From Comamonas testosteroni TK102 (GTDB lineage Bacteria > Pseudomonadota > Gammaproteobacteria > Burkholderiales > Burkholderiaceae_C): a DNA stretch of 64,000 nucleotides. Positions 53,166 through 63,469 of the stretch are shown here, piece after piece. Position numbers and translations under genes: made by a program. The stretch lies in NCBI RefSeq assembly GCF_000739375.1, contig NZ_CP006704.1:5084001-5148000 (forward strand), written 5' to 3'. Below the pieces are notes generated by a model. It saw only the letters and a list, made by a program, of their open reading frames with translations. It did no database searches and was not told the DNA's origin. Within the stretch, counting starts at the first letter, position 1. Every line of letters begins with the position of its first letter.

Positions 53166-53211
53166 TCGCCGCACCCGCCAGGAAGAAGCGACAGAATCCG
53201 CTCCCGTCTGC

Positions 53212-54102
53212 GTGCTGTCCTTCAACAGCAGTGACCCCAGCGGAGCCAGCGGACTCTCGGCCGACATCGCCACCATCTCCTCCATCGGCGGTCATGCGCT
53301 GCCGGTGGCCTGCGGCGCCTACGCCAGAGACACGGCGCGCATCTACGAGCACTTTGCACTCGACGACGACGCGGTGACCGAGCAGGCACGCATGGTGCTG
53401 GAGGACATTGCCGTCACCGCCATCAAGGTCGGCTTCGTGGGCAGTCCTGCCAACCTGGCCGCCATTGCCACGATCTCCTCGGACTACCCCGACATTCCCA
53501 TCATCAGCTACATGCCGGACCTGTCCTGGTGGGAGGACGACAAGCAGGATCAGTACCTCGATGCGTTCAAGGAGCTTGTCCTGCCTCAAACCTCGGTGTT
53601 GGTTGGAAACCACAACACGCTGTGGCGCTGGCTGCTGCCGGACTGGGAAAACAGCCGTGCGCCCACGGCGCGCGACATTGCCATGGCCGCCGAGGCACTG
53701 GAAGTGCCTTATGTGCTGGTGACCGGCATCCCCCTGCCCGACCAGTTCGTGGACAACGTGCTGACCACGGCCCAGTCCGTATTGGGCAACAGCAAGTACG
53801 AGATGTTTGACGCCACGTTCACAGGTGCCGGTGATACGCTGTCCGCAGCGATCACGGCCCTGCTGGCCACCGGCAACGACCTGGGTGCTGCGACCCTGGA
53901 GGCGCTGGAATACCTGGACCACAGCCTGGATGCAGGCTTTCGCCCCGGCATGGGCCACTATCTGCCGGATCGTCTTTTCTGGGCACAGCCCACCGAGGAC
54001 GAGGAGTCCGAAGACGAGCAGGCCGAAGACTCCACCGATGACGAACCCGACTCCAAGCCGATTGAAGGCTTTGTGATTCCTTCCCATGACACAAAACACT
54101 GA
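53212..54102 (+). CDS. thiD: ThiD-like hydroxymethylpyrimidine kinase, N-terminus possibly frameshifted
   Basis: As it stands the first start is GTG 53212, giving 296 residues. The N-terminal strand then begins at the very first residue ([19 protein letters not shown]), which is unusually short for this ribokinase-like family; with one C fewer in the run at 53158-53165, ATG 53136 would add about 26 residues (MALNPISSPPRRTRQEEATE). Later motifs include [33 protein letters not shown] and the anion-hole/base region [15 protein letters not shown]. It phosphorylates HMP in thiamine synthesis. An acidic tail ([17 protein letters not shown]) is unusual. Overlaps hemL by 17 bp. Confidence 0.8.
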   Translation: MLSFNSSDPSGASGLSADIATISSIGGHALPVACGAYARDTARIYEHFALDDDAVTEQARMVLEDIAVTAIKVGFVGSPANLAAIATISSDYPDIPIISYMPDLSWWEDDKQDQYLDAFKELVLPQTSVLVGNHNTLWRWLLPDWENSRAPTARDIAMAAEALEVPYVLVTGIPLPDQFVDNVLTTAQSVLGNSKYEMFDATFTGAGDTLSAAITALLATGNDLGAATLEALEYLDHSLDAGFRPGMGHYLPDRLFWAQPTEDEESEDEQAEDSTDDEPDSKPIEGFVIPSHDTKH

Positions 54103-55390
54103 TCTGAATACTGCACTGTTCGAGCGCGCCAAGGGCGTGATCCCCGGCGGCGTGAACTCGCCCGTGCGCGCGTTTGCCGCCGTGGGCGGCACTCCCCGCT
54201 TCGTGAAGCGTGCGCAAGGTGCTTATTTCTGGGACCAGAACGATCAGCAGTTCACCGACTACATCGGCAGCTGGGGCCCCATGATCCTGGGCCATGGCCA
54301 CCCCGAAGTGGTCGAGGCCGTGCAGGCCGCAGTGCTCGAAGGCTTCAGCTTTGGCGCCCCCACCGAGCGCGAAGTGGTGCTGGCCGAGAAGATCCGCGCC
54401 CTCGTGCCGAGCATGGACATGGTGCGCCTGGTCAGCTCCGGCACCGAAGCCGGCATGAGCGCGCTGCGCCTGGCGCGCGGCTACACCGGCCGCAACAAGA
54501 TCATCAAGTTCAACGGCTGCTACCACGGCCATGCGGATTCGCTGCTGGTCAAGGCCGGCTCGGGCCTGGCTACCTTCGGCGCCTCGTCCTCGGCCGGTGT
54601 GCCCGCCGATGTGGCCAAGGACACCATCGTGCTGGAGTACAACGACATCGCCCAGCTCGAAGAGGCCTTTGCCAAGATGGGCAGCGACATCGCCTGCGTC
54701 ATCATGGAGCCGATTGCCGGCAATATGAACTTTGTGCGCGCCTCGGTGGACTTCACCCGCCGCATCTCCGAGCTGACCCGCGAGCATGGCGCGCTGCTGA
54801 TCTATGACGAAGTCATGACCGGCTTTCGCGTCGCCCTGGGCAGCGCACAAAGCCTGTATGCCAAGGAGATCGAAGGCTTTGCGCCCGACATCACCGTGAT
54901 GGGCAAGGTCATCGGCGGCGGCATGCCCATGGCGGCGTTCGGTGCGCGCCGCGAGATCATGGAAAAGCTCTCGCCGCTGGGCCCCGTCTACCAGGCCGGC
55001 ACGCTGTCGGGCAACCCGATTGCCACGGCCTGCGGCCTGAAGACGCTGGAGCTGATCAGCCGCCCCGGCTTCCACGCCGAGCTGCACCTCAAGACCGGCC
55101 ACCTGATGCAGGGCCTGAAGGCCGAAGCCAATGCCGCCGGCATTCCCTTCAGCGTGGACTGGCAAGGCGGGCTGTTCGGCTTCTATTTCCTGCCCGAGCT
55201 GCCCACGCACTACGCCCAGGTCATGAAGACCGACGGCAAGGTCTTCAACAAGTTCTATCACGGCATGCTGGAGCGCGGCCACTACTTTGCTCCGGCACTG
55301 TACGAGGCAGGCTTTGTCAGCGCCGCGCACAGCGACGAAGACATCGACCGCACCATTGAAGCGGCACGCGAAGTCTTCAAGACACTGTAG
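54086..55390 (+). CDS. hemL: Glutamate-1-semialdehyde 2,1-aminomutase
   Basis: 434 residues, intact. [14 protein letters not shown] at the N-terminus, [45 protein letters not shown] and the PLP-lysine motif [16 protein letters not shown] are all present. It makes 5-aminolevulinate for heme. It starts 17 bp inside the upstream kinase gene, so translation is probably coupled, and a terminator follows. Confidence 0.97.
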   Translation: MTQNTDLNTALFERAKGVIPGGVNSPVRAFAAVGGTPRFVKRAQGAYFWDQNDQQFTDYIGSWGPMILGHGHPEVVEAVQAAVLEGFSFGAPTEREVVLAEKIRALVPSMDMVRLVSSGTEAGMSALRLARGYTGRNKIIKFNGCYHGHADSLLVKAGSGLATFGASSSAGVPADVAKDTIVLEYNDIAQLEEAFAKMGSDIACVIMEPIAGNMNFVRASVDFTRRISELTREHGALLIYDEVMTGFRVALGSAQSLYAKEIEGFAPDITVMGKVIGGGMPMAAFGARREIMEKLSPLGPVYQAGTLSGNPIATACGLKTLELISRPGFHAELHLKTGHLMQGLKAEANAAGIPFSVDWQGGLFGFYFLPELPTHYAQVMKTDGKVFNKFYHGMLERGHYFAPALYEAGFVSAAHSDEDIDRTIEAAREVFKTL

Positions 55391-55410
55391 TTCCCAGCCC
55401 GCCCACCAGG

Positions 55411-55440
55411 CCCTGCAGTCTATGTCTGCAGGGCTTTTTG
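55411..55440 (+). terminator. Terminator of hemL
   Basis: CCCTGCAG, a 7-nt loop, CTGCAGGG, then CTTTTTG. It lies about 20 bp after the hemL stop codon. Confidence 0.93.
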
Positions 55441-55552
55441 TTTTTGCGGCAGACGGTGACCACACCTCGGCAGCCGGCCAGCCTGGCCCAGCCCTCGATG
55501 CCCGGCAAGCTGCACGCCAGGGACAGCTGCCAGGGCGCACTCTGGCAGTTGC

Positions 55553-56188
55553 TCAGGGCCGCTGGAAAGCGGCTCTGGCGCGCTCCACTTCGGCTCTGGT
55601 GATGCAGCCCGGCGCGTGGTCGTTGACCATGCCCATGGCCTGCATCAGCGCATACATGGTGGTCGGCCCGACAAACTTCCAGCCGCGCTTCTTGAGCTCC
55701 TTGGACAGGGATTGCGACTCCGGCGTCTGGGCCTGGATGGTCGTGCCCGTCGAGGGCACAGCCGGCTGATAGCGCCAGAAGAACGCGGCCAGCGTGCCTT
55801 CGGCCTGGACCATGTCGATGGCCCGCCGGGCGTTGTTGATCACGGCCTCTATCTTGCCGCGGTGGCGCACAATGCCCGCGTCCTGCAGCAGGCGCTGCAC
55901 ATCGGCCTCGCCGAACTGCGCCACGCGCCGGAAGTCGAAACCCGCAAAGGCGGCCCGGAAGTTCTCGCGCTTGTTGAGAATGGTCAGCCAGCTCAGGCCG
56001 GACTGGAAGCCTTCCAGGCAGAGTTTCTCGAACAGGCGCTGATCGCTGTCCACCGGGAATCCCCATTCGCGGTCGTGATAGTGCACATAGCCCGGCGTGG
56101 CCAGACACCAGCGGCAGCGCTGCTGGCCATCTTCGGCGGACTGGGTGGGGGAGCGGGTCGGCGTGGTCTCGGTGGGTTCGGTACTCAT
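55553..56188 (-). CDS. tag: DNA-3-methyladenine glycosylase I
   Basis: ATG at 56188 gives 211 residues; the open frame to 56305 adds 39 residues without similarity. The zinc-site residues are seen in RCRWCLATPGYVHYHDREWG and in NDHAPGCI near the C-terminus. YHDREWGFPVDSDQRLFEKL and SWLTILNKRENFRAAFAGFD are family signatures. It removes 3-methyladenine from alkylated DNA. Monocistronic, convergent with hemL. Confidence 0.95.
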   Translation of the reverse strand: MSTEPTETTPTRSPTQSAEDGQQRCRWCLATPGYVHYHDREWGFPVDSDQRLFEKLCLEGFQSGLSWLTILNKRENFRAAFAGFDFRRVAQFGEADVQRLLQDAGIVRHRGKIEAVINNARRAIDMVQAEGTLAAFFWRYQPAVPSTGTTIQAQTPESQSLSKELKKRGWKFVGPTTMYALMQAMGMVNDHAPGCITRAEVERARAAFQRP

Positions 56189-56326
56189 GCCCAGCACTCT
56201 AACCAATGCAAAAGCCCTGCAGGACGTTCCGTGCAGCGCTCTTTTATTAATAGCTACTTTCGCTTGATATAAAACGATTTCAGATACAAAACATATTGAA
56301 ATCAAGCAATATCATGCGTTTATAGC

Positions 56327-57811
56327 TCACTTTTTATCCTCCTGAGCCAGGCGCGAATGGCGCATGCCATAGGCCATGTAGATCACCGCACCCAGCGCCA
56401 TCCAGCCCACAAAGCGCAGCCAGGTCAGCGTGGTCAGATTCAGCATCAGATAAAAGCACAGCAGGGCCGAAAGCAGGGGCAGCACCGGCACCCAGGGCAC
56501 GCGGTAGCCGGTGCCGGCGTCGGGGCGCTTCTTGCGCAGCAGCAGCACGCCGATGCTGACCAGCACAAAGGCCGACAGCGTGCCGATGTTGATCATCTCC
56601 TCCAGCAGCTCCACCTTGGTGAACCCTGCCAGGACCGCGACCACGGCACCCACCATCAGTTGCAGGCGTACCGGCGTCTTGCGCCTGGCCGAGGTCACGC
56701 TCCAGCTGCGCGGCAGCAGGCCGTCGCGCGACAGCGCCATCAGGATCCGGGCCGAGCCCATGAGCAGCACCATGACCACCGTGGTCAGGCCCAGCAGCAC
56801 GCCCACGGCGATCACCTGGGCGGCCCAGTTGGCGCCCACGCTGATGAAGGCCGTGGCCAGCGAGGGATTCTCGGCCTTGGCCAGCTCGGTATAAGGGACC
56901 ATGCCGGTCAGCGCCAGCGTGACCAGGATGTAGAGCAGAGTCACCAGCGCCAGGCCGCCGAAGATGCCGCGCGGCAGCGTTTTCTGTGGCTCCCTGACTT
57001 CTTCGGCCGAGGTGGCGACCACGTCGAAGCCGATGAAGGCAAAGAACACCAGCGATGCGCCCGAGATCACGCCCAGCCAGCCGTACTGGCTGGGGCGGGC
57101 ACCGAACAGCCAGGCCAGCATGGGCTGGCCCCAGACATCGGCGGTCACGCCATGACCTGCCACGGGCGGCTGGGCCGGCGGCACAAAGGGCGTGAAGTTC
57201 TTCAGGTCCATATAGGTGAAGCCCACCACGATCACGAACAGGGTGATGGCGATCTTGATCAGGGTGAACACATTGTTGACCCGAGCCGACTCCTGCGTGC
57301 CCAGGATCAGCAGCCCGGTGAACACCGCCACGATGAAGAACGGCCCCCACTCCAGGCTGATGGCTCCCAGATGCAGGGTGCTGGGAATGTCCACGCCTGC
57401 CGTGGCAAACACCGTGGACAGGTAGATGCCCCAGTACTTGGCGATCACCGCGCCGGCGGCAATCATCTCCAGCAGCAGATTCCAGCCGATGATCCAGGCC
57501 ACGCCCTCGCCCAGCGTCAGATAGGTATAGGTATAGGCGCTGCCCGTGACCGGCACGCTGGAGGCGAACTCCGCATAGCACATGGTGGCCAGCGCGCAGG
57601 TGGCGGCCGCCAGGATGAAGGAAAAAATCACGGCCGGCCCGGCAAAGCTGCCCGCCGCACGCGCGCCGACCGAGAAAATGCCGGCACCGACGGCCACGGC
57701 CACGCCGAGAATCATCAGGTCGAACGCGCCCAGGCTGCGTTGAAGTTGACGGCCCGGCTCGTCCGAATCGGCCAGCGCCTGTTCAATGGTTTTGGTTTTC
57801 AGCCACTGCAT
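56327..57811 (-). CDS. APC-family amino acid permease
   Basis: 494 residues with about 12 membrane helices. Family signs: the N-terminal GAFDLMILGVAVAVGAGIFS, GPAVIFSFILAAATCALATM with the following AEFASSVPVTGSAYTYTY, and FAFIGFDVVATSAEEVREPQ. This layout is that of cationic amino acid transporters (CAT-like, YfnA) rather than of the aromatic permeases. A C-terminal extra pair of helices is also typical. Substrate not determined. It is followed by an AT-rich 138-bp gap to tag. Confidence 0.92.
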   Translation of the reverse strand: MQWLKTKTIEQALADSDEPGRQLQRSLGAFDLMILGVAVAVGAGIFSVGARAAGSFAGPAVIFSFILAAATCALATMCYAEFASSVPVTGSAYTYTYLTLGEGVAWIIGWNLLLEMIAAGAVIAKYWGIYLSTVFATAGVDIPSTLHLGAISLEWGPFFIVAVFTGLLILGTQESARVNNVFTLIKIAITLFVIVVGFTYMDLKNFTPFVPPAQPPVAGHGVTADVWGQPMLAWLFGARPSQYGWLGVISGASLVFFAFIGFDVVATSAEEVREPQKTLPRGIFGGLALVTLLYILVTLALTGMVPYTELAKAENPSLATAFISVGANWAAQVIAVGVLLGLTTVVMVLLMGSARILMALSRDGLLPRSWSVTSARRKTPVRLQLMVGAVVAVLAGFTKVELLEEMINIGTLSAFVLVSIGVLLLRKKRPDAGTGYRVPWVPVLPLLSALLCFYLMLNLTTLTWLRFVGWMALGAVIYMAYGMRHSRLAQEDKK

Positions 57812-58096
57812 GCATATCTCCGGACTCTTGGCCGCATTGGTGGTGCGGCGTCTTCGGCCCGGTCCTTTTGTTCAAAACGGCATCCTAGGGATTCCACCAA
57901 TAACGCGCAGATTCCCTGCAGCATCACCAGTCCGTTTGCATGTTTTGTGCAAGCCTGGCAGCACAGCCTTCGCAAAACCGACTAGCCAGTCGCGTGCTTC
58001 ACGAAGCCTGCACAGGGCGCAGGAACAGCGCCGCAGAACTGCATGCAAGCGATCACTGACGCAGGATTCGCAATGGGCCGGGCCTGCCCCGAGAGC

Positions 58097-58795
58097 TCAG
58101 ATGCGCGGTGGCTGCGGCGGCACATCGGCCGGGCGAATCAGCACACAGAGCACGGCTGTCAGCAGCAATGCCGTGACCACGTCCAGCACATGGTGCTGGT
58201 GCACCAGCATGGTGGAGGCGCAGATGGCCACACTCCACAGCACCATGAGCACGCACAGCGCGCGGCGACCGCGCGGCCATTGCGCCTGGCAGATGGCCAG
58301 ACAGGTCAGCGCCGTGTAGACAATGTGCAGCGAGGGCAGCAGATTGTGCGGCTGGTCCACGAAGAACATGGTCGAGAAAATGCTGCGATAGGGCTCCACC
58401 TCGGGGATCACGCGGTCGAAGGCCAGATTCGCCGGAAACAGCACAAAGACCAGACCGCAGATCAGCGTGGCCAGCACCTGGCGCTTGCCCAGCGCCGCCG
58501 TATCGGGCTGGCCCACCAGCCAGAACGGCAGGGCCAGAAACGGGAAAAACGAGAAATAGACAAAGATGAATTCCGGCACCAGCGGAATCATCGCGTCCCA
58601 GCGCGTGATGAAGTCATAGCGCTGATCGCGCAGGCTGGCCAGCCAGTTGGCCGTGGGATAGATCGCATAGGTGGCGATATTCACCCAGATGGCCCAGAAG
58701 ACAAAGCCACGCTGACGCGCCGGGGCATGCACAGGCCTGTGCAGGGCTTGATCGGCTTGACTCAGCACAGGAACGGGCGCGGGCGGTTTTCTCAT
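58097..58795 (-). CDS. PAP2-superfamily membrane phosphatase
   Basis: ATG at 58795 gives 232 residues with about six membrane helices. The PAP2 signature motifs 2 and 3 are visible as NLLPSLHIVYTA and MLVHQHHVLDVV, where His in each motif and the Asp form the active site; motif 1 (KxxxxxxRP) is weakly conserved, which is typical of the inositol phosphorylceramide synthase-like branch. It probably dephosphorylates or transfers lipid head groups. It stands alone. Substrate unknown. Confidence 0.85.
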   Translation of the reverse strand: MRKPPAPVPVLSQADQALHRPVHAPARQRGFVFWAIWVNIATYAIYPTANWLASLRDQRYDFITRWDAMIPLVPEFIFVYFSFFPFLALPFWLVGQPDTAALGKRQVLATLICGLVFVLFPANLAFDRVIPEVEPYRSIFSTMFFVDQPHNLLPSLHIVYTALTCLAICQAQWPRGRRALCVLMVLWSVAICASTMLVHQHHVLDVVTALLLTAVLCVLIRPADVPPQPPRI

Positions 58796-58843
58796 GTGCG
58801 GATTATGAAAGCAAGGCCGGTCACCCTGCGCAGGCTGCAAAGC

Positions 58844-58882
58844 AAAAAAAGGCCACCAGCGCAAAGCGCCGGCAGCCTTTGA
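58844..58882 (-). terminator. Terminator of the cytochrome c gene
   Basis: Read leftward: AAAGGCTGCCGGCGC, loop TTT, GCGCTGGTGGCCTTT, then TTTT. A 14-bp imperfect stem with a T-run, 28 bp after the cytochrome stop codon. Confidence 0.9.
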
Positions 58883-58909
58883 ATTCACGCAGGATCTCGG
58901 CAACCGGGC

Positions 58910-59362
58910 TTATTGAGCCGCAGCCGCTGGCGCCTGAGCCGACAGCACCCAACGGGCCATCTGCAGAGAATCGGCCTCGCTGATTTGCGGGTGGCGCGGC
59001 ATGATCACATTGCCCCAGACACCCACGCTGCCACTGCGAATCTTGTCTGCCAGATAGCTCTGGGCATCGGCTTGCGAGCCATACTTCTGTGCGATCTCCG
59101 TAAAGCCAGGGCCCACAAATTTGCGGTCCAGACCATGGCAGCGCATGCAATCTGCGCCCTCCACCAGCTTTCGGGCCGCCGCCAGCTCGGGCTTGGCAGC
59201 CACCAGCGCATCCGCCGCCTTCTCGGCCGTGCTGACCCGCATGATGCGCCAGCCGATATTGGCCACGCCTAAGGCGCTAGCCACCATGACCAGCCCGATC
59301 AGCCAGCCCATCCAGCGCGGCCTGGGCGGATAGTTTTCTTCGTCGTCGATGGGATCTGTCAT
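58910..59362 (-). CDS. Membrane-anchored c-type cytochrome
   Basis: ATG at 59362 gives 150 residues. One membrane helix near the N-terminus (WMGWLIGLVMVASALGVANI, about 17-36) anchors a single-heme domain. The heme motif is CMRCH in VEGADCMRCHGLDRK; the axial Met is probably in VIMPRHPQISE. This is a cytochrome c551/c552-like fold, as seen with Pseudomonas-type electron carriers. It sits upstream of the PAP2 gene but has its own terminator. Confidence 0.92.
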   Translation of the reverse strand: MTDPIDDEENYPPRPRWMGWLIGLVMVASALGVANIGWRIMRVSTAEKAADALVAAKPELAAARKLVEGADCMRCHGLDRKFVGPGFTEIAQKYGSQADAQSYLADKIRSGSVGVWGNVIMPRHPQISEADSLQMARWVLSAQAPAAAAQ

Positions 59363-59442
59363 ACCAAGCACCAGATTGAAAAAAAATGGCCAGCAAATGC
59401 CGGCCACAGAGCACAAAGCACAAAACTGGCGCGCCCTAAAAC

Positions 59443-59544
59443 CAGAGACACCAAGGAAGCGCCGCCGCGCACCGAGGGTGTCGCCCCCCTCCGGCGCTGA
59501 GCGCCAGAGAGGGGGAAGGCGCGATAGCGCCTCAGGGGGAGCAA
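59443..59544 (-). repeat. GC-rich intergenic repeat, copy C (3' of purH)
   Basis: Third copy, with GCCGCCGCGCACCGAGGGTG, CCCCCCTCCGGCGCTGAGCG and AGAGAGGGGGAAGGCGCGAT in order, then AGCGCCTCAGGGGGAGC. It ends exactly at the purH stop codon, as copies A and B do for pyrC' and pyrB. Confidence 0.85.
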
Positions 59545-61143
59545 TTAGTGCCTGAAATGGCGCACGCCGGTGAACACCATGGCCACGCCACGCTCATTGG
59601 CCGCATCGATCACTTCCTGATCGCGCATGGAGCCGCCGGGCTGGGCCACGCAGGTAGCGCCTGCATCGACCACCACGTCCAGGCCGTCACGGAAGGGGAA
59701 GAAGGCATCCGACGCCACGACGGTGTTCTGCAGCGACAGCTTGGCGGCTTCGGCCTTGATGGAGGCGATGCGCGCCGAATCCAGGCGCGACATCTGGCCG
59801 GCACCCACGCCCATGGTCATGCCGTTCTTGCAGAAGACGATGGCATTGGACTTGACGAACTTGGCCACGTTCCAGGCGAACAGCAGGTCCTGCAGCTCTT
59901 CGGGCGTAGGCTGCTTGACGGTCACGACCTTCAGGTCGGCCAGCTTGAGCTCGTGGTTGTCGGAGGTCTGCAGCAGCAGGCCCGAGCCGATGCGCTTGGA
60001 CTCGATGGCGTTGCGGCCGTTGTCCCAGTCGGTTGCGCCGCCCGCGGGCAGAGCGATCTTCATCAGGCGCACATTGACCTTGGCCTTGAAGATTTCCAGG
60101 GCTTCGGCGCTGAAATCGGGGGCCATCAGCACTTCGACGAACTGCTTGGACACGGCTTCGGCAGCGGCCTTGTCCACGGCGCGGTTGAAGGCGATGATGC
60201 CGCCGAAGGCGCTGGTGGGGTCGGTCTGGAAGGCCTTGGAGTAGGCTTCGAAGGCGCTCGCACCCACGGCCACGCCGCAGGGGTTGGCGTGCTTGACGAT
60301 CACGCAGGCAGGGGTGTCAAAGCTCTTGACGCATTCCCAGGCCGCATCGGCGTCGGCGATATTGTTGTAGCTCAGTTCCTTGCCCTGCAGCTGCACGCCC
60401 GTGGCCAGCGAGCCGGGTGCGGGGTACAGGTCGCGGTACCAGGCAGCTTGCTGGTGGCTGTTTTCACCGTAGCGCAGATCCTGGATCTTGACGAACTGGC
60501 TGTTGCTCTGGCCGGGGAACAGATCACGTGCAGGCACGTATTCTTCGCTGAGCTTCTCGTCTTCGAACCTGACCGAGGACAGGTAGTCGCTGATGGCGCC
60601 GTCGTACTGGCTGATGCGGTTGAATGCCGCCACGGACAGCGCAAAGCGCAGCTTGTCGGACAGTTTGCCGGCAGCCTTCAGCTCGCCCAGCACGGCCTCG
60701 TACTGGTCGGCGGCAGTGACCACACCCACATCCTTCCAGTTCTTGGCGGCGGAGCGCACCATGGCGGGGCCGCCGATGTCGATGTTCTCGATGGCGTCGG
60801 CCAGGGTGCAGCCCGCCTTGGCCACGGTGGCTTCGAAGGGGTAGAGATTGACCACCAGCAGGTCGATGGTCTCGATGCCATGTTCCTTGAGCGCGGCCAT
60901 GTGCTCGGGCAGGTCGCGACGAGCCAGCAGACCGCCGTGCACCATGGGGTGCAGGGTCTTGACGCGGCCATCCAGCATTTCGGGGAATCGGGTGACTTCA
61001 GCGACTTCGGTCACGGGCAGGCCCTTGTCGGCCAGCAGCTTGGCAGTGCCACCGGTGGACAGCAGCTGCACGCCAAGAGCGTGCAGGGCCTGCGCAAATT
61101 CGACGATACCGGTCTTGTCAGAGACGGAGATCAGAGCTTTCAT
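59545..61143 (-). CDS. purH: Bifunctional AICAR formyltransferase / IMP cyclohydrolase
   Basis: ATG at 61143 gives 532 residues. The MGS-like IMP cyclohydrolase domain (1-195) starts [20 protein letters not shown] with [16 protein letters not shown] and [13 protein letters not shown]. The AICAR transformylase domain (about 200-532) contains [26 protein letters not shown] and [14 protein letters not shown]. It carries out the last two steps of IMP synthesis. It follows fis by 86 bp in a dusB-fis-purH cluster. Confidence 0.97.
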   Translation of the reverse strand: MKALISVSDKTGIVEFAQALHALGVQLLSTGGTAKLLADKGLPVTEVAEVTRFPEMLDGRVKTLHPMVHGGLLARRDLPEHMAALKEHGIETIDLLVVNLYPFEATVAKAGCTLADAIENIDIGGPAMVRSAAKNWKDVGVVTAADQYEAVLGELKAAGKLSDKLRFALSVAAFNRISQYDGAISDYLSSVRFEDEKLSEEYVPARDLFPGQSNSQFVKIQDLRYGENSHQQAAWYRDLYPAPGSLATGVQLQGKELSYNNIADADAAWECVKSFDTPACVIVKHANPCGVAVGASAFEAYSKAFQTDPTSAFGGIIAFNRAVDKAAAEAVSKQFVEVLMAPDFSAEALEIFKAKVNVRLMKIALPAGGATDWDNGRNAIESKRIGSGLLLQTSDNHELKLADLKVVTVKQPTPEELQDLLFAWNVAKFVKSNAIVFCKNGMTMGVGAGQMSRLDSARIASIKAEAAKLSLQNTVVASDAFFPFRDGLDVVVDAGATCVAQPGGSMRDQEVIDAANERGVAMVFTGVRHFRH

Positions 61144-61229
61144 GGGCGTCAATTCAAAGTTTGGATAAAAACAAGCTGCAAGTGCAGATGGATCGGCGCT
61201 TGCAGCTATGGATTCGGTAGCCTCGTCGT

Positions 61230-61463
61230 TCAGAGCAACTCGTGATCGACCAGCTTTTTGCGCAGGGTGTTGCGGTTCAGGCCCAGCCATTCGGCAGCGC
61301 GCGACTGGTTGTTGTCGGCCTGGCCCATCACCACTTCCAGCAGCGGTTTTTCAACCAGACGAATCACCATGTCGTAGACATTGGCCGGTGTTTCGCCCTC
61401 GAGATCGCGGAAATAGCCCTCCAGGCTATCGCGAACGACTTGTTCTAAATTCTGATGGCTCAT
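61230..61463 (-). CDS. fis: Fis-family nucleoid protein
   Basis: 77 residues. The C-terminal HTH reads [20 protein letters not shown], the Fis/NtrC signature; the N-terminal part has the beta-hairpin and helix region ([16 protein letters not shown]). Betaproteobacterial Fis is shorter than the 98-residue enteric protein. It overlaps the dusB stop by 4 bp, the same gene pair as in E. coli. Confidence 0.95.
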   Translation of the reverse strand: MSHQNLEQVVRDSLEGYFRDLEGETPANVYDMVIRLVEKPLLEVVMGQADNNQSRAAEWLGLNRNTLRKKLVDHELL

Positions 61464-62524
61464 GCAGTCATTTCTGCCGGTTCATCCAGCTCGCTGCTTG
61501 CTTCAGCAGCGGCCGTGGCCGCCGGGATACGATCCATCTGCTGCCCGAGGGCCTCCAGATAGTCGGCCACGGCCTGCCATTGCACCGCACAGTCCTCAAT
61601 GGTGTTGATGTGTTTTCTGAACTCTTCCCCGCCCGGCAGAGCACGCAGATACCACGCAATATGCTTGCGGGCGCTGCGCACGCCGACTCCCTCGCCGTAC
61701 AGGCTGTAGTGATCTTGCAGATGCTCGAGCAGCAGGCGGCGCAGCTCGGCCACCAGAGGCGCAGCCATATGCTCGCCGGTGGCCAGAAAGTGCGCAATCT
61801 CGCGGAAGATCCACGGCCTGCCCTGCGCTGCGCGGCCGACCATGATGGCATCCGCCCCCGTGTAGGCCAGCACATCGCGGGCTTTTTCGGGGCTGTTGAT
61901 ATCGCCGTTGGCCACCACGGGCACCCGGACCGCCTGCTTGACGGCCGCAATCGTGTCGTACTCGGCAAAGCCCTTGTAGCCCTGCTCGCGCGTGCGCCCG
62001 TGCACCGTCAGCATCTGGATGCCGACCTCCTCGAACTGGCGCGCCAGCAAGACAGCGTTCTTGTGCGTGTCGCACCAGCCCGTGCGCATCTTCAGGGTGA
62101 CGGGCACGTTGTAGGGGCGTGCGGCTTCCACGACGGCCTGGGCGATCTCCACGGCCAGCGGCTCGTTCTGCATCAGGGCGGAGCCCGCCCATTTGTTGCA
62201 GACCTTCTTGGCCGGGCAGCCCATGTTGATGTCGATGATCTGCGCGCCGCGCTCGATGTTGTAGACGGCGGCTTCGGCCATCATGAGCGCTTCGGTGCCG
62301 GCGATCTGCACGGCAATCGGTCCGGGCTCGCCTTCATGGTTGGCACGGCGGCTGGTCTTGAGACTGTTCCACAGATCCTTGCGGCTGGTCACCATCTCGC
62401 TGACCGCATAGCCGGCCCCCAAGGCCTTGCACAGCTGACGAAACGGCCGGTCCGTCACTCCCGCCATGGGAGCGACAAACAGACGATTTGCCAATGGAAT
62501 ATGACCAATGTGCAGGGCGGGCAT
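61460..62524 (-). CDS. dusB: tRNA-dihydrouridine synthase B
   Basis: 354 residues, flavin-dependent TIM barrel. APMAGVTDRPFRQLCKALGA at the N-terminus, NMGCPAKKVCNKWAGSAL with the catalytic Cys, HGRTREQGYKGFA and NGDINSPEKARDVLAYTGAD are all visible. A longer Ala-rich C-terminus (AATAAAEASSELDEPAEM) goes beyond the usual 320-330 residues. It reduces uridines in the D-loop of tRNA. It is the first gene of the dusB-fis-purH operon. Confidence 0.96.
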   Translation of the reverse strand: MPALHIGHIPLANRLFVAPMAGVTDRPFRQLCKALGAGYAVSEMVTSRKDLWNSLKTSRRANHEGEPGPIAVQIAGTEALMMAEAAVYNIERGAQIIDINMGCPAKKVCNKWAGSALMQNEPLAVEIAQAVVEAARPYNVPVTLKMRTGWCDTHKNAVLLARQFEEVGIQMLTVHGRTREQGYKGFAEYDTIAAVKQAVRVPVVANGDINSPEKARDVLAYTGADAIMVGRAAQGRPWIFREIAHFLATGEHMAAPLVAELRRLLLEHLQDHYSLYGEGVGVRSARKHIAWYLRALPGGEEFRKHINTIEDCAVQWQAVADYLEALGQQMDRIPAATAAAEASSELDEPAEMTA

Positions 62525-62677
62525 GGAGAAAGTTGGCTTCGGCGGCAGACAGGGTCTGGCGCAAACCGGGCGCTGGAAAAGAGGGCCGGATTATACCTGC
62601 CCAAAATTTCAGCAGAACCAAACACCATGCATCACCCTGCGGGTCGAATCACTATCAGGCGCTGCGGCCCCGGCGCC

Positions 62678-63469
62678 TCAGTTGCTGCGCACCGGCATGT
62701 CGAAGTACTGCTCGGAATAGGGCTCGCCGACCAGCGTGTAGTGCCACCACTCCTCGGGCAGATTCTTCCAGCCGTTGCGCTGCATCAGGCTGCGCAGCCA
62801 GCGCCGGTTGTGCTGCACATCGGGCGACTGCTGGGCATTGTCGGTATGCGACTGCTCGTCAAACAGATCGAAGGGCGTGCCCATGTCCACCTCGATGCTG
62901 TCGGCCAGCGGACCGCGTACCCACTTGCTGGCGCGCCTGGCATCCACCACCAGCAGCGTCATGTCCACGGTGCTGGCACGGCTGTGACCCGACTTCTCGG
63001 CGATATAGCCGCGCTTGAACAGCTCGCTCTTGGGCACGCGCGGGTAATACATGTCCTTGTTCTTCTGGTCGGCCAGATCACGGCCCCAGCGCACAAAGTC
63101 GTCGACGGCCTTCTGCGGGCGGTAGCAGTCATAGACCTTCAGGGCCAGGCCCTGTCCTGCCAGCTCGCGTTGAACGGCGGCCAGGGATTCGGCGGCCGCG
63201 CGGCTGAGCCAGCATTCCCCGGCCTCATAGCCGGCCACGGGACGGCCCAGGAAGTTGTGGCGTGTTGCATAGCGCATATCCTGGCGCACGCCCGGAGCCA
63301 CGCTGGAGAGCTTCACCAGGCGCGCCGTGCCGATATCGACCGGTGCCTGCGTGCCCGGCGCCACGCCTGTGAACGAGACGCAGCCCGCGATCAGGCCCAG
63401 GGCCGTGGCCGCCAGGCCCGTCTTGAACCATTGCCCGGCCATCGCCACGCGTGCTGTGTTGAAAGCCAT
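62678..63469 (-). CDS. VanX-like D-Ala-D-Ala dipeptidase, lipoprotein
   Basis: 263 residues of the M15D peptidase family. A lipobox is visible at ALGLIAGC (residues about 23-30), so it is an outer- or inner-membrane lipoprotein. Zinc motif 1 is in SGHSRASTVDMTL and the third ligand and catalytic Glu in LPEEWWHYTL; VYDCYRPQKAVDDFV is the conserved substrate-side segment. It cleaves D-Ala-D-Ala, either for peptidoglycan recycling or nutrient use; there is no van cluster around it. Divergent from the DedA gene. Confidence 0.92.
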   Translation of the reverse strand: MAFNTARVAMAGQWFKTGLAATALGLIAGCVSFTGVAPGTQAPVDIGTARLVKLSSVAPGVRQDMRYATRHNFLGRPVAGYEAGECWLSRAAAESLAAVQRELAGQGLALKVYDCYRPQKAVDDFVRWGRDLADQKNKDMYYPRVPKSELFKRGYIAEKSGHSRASTVDMTLLVVDARRASKWVRGPLADSIEVDMGTPFDLFDEQSHTDNAQQSPDVQHNRRWLRSLMQRNGWKNLPEEWWHYTLVGEPYSEQYFDMPVRSN

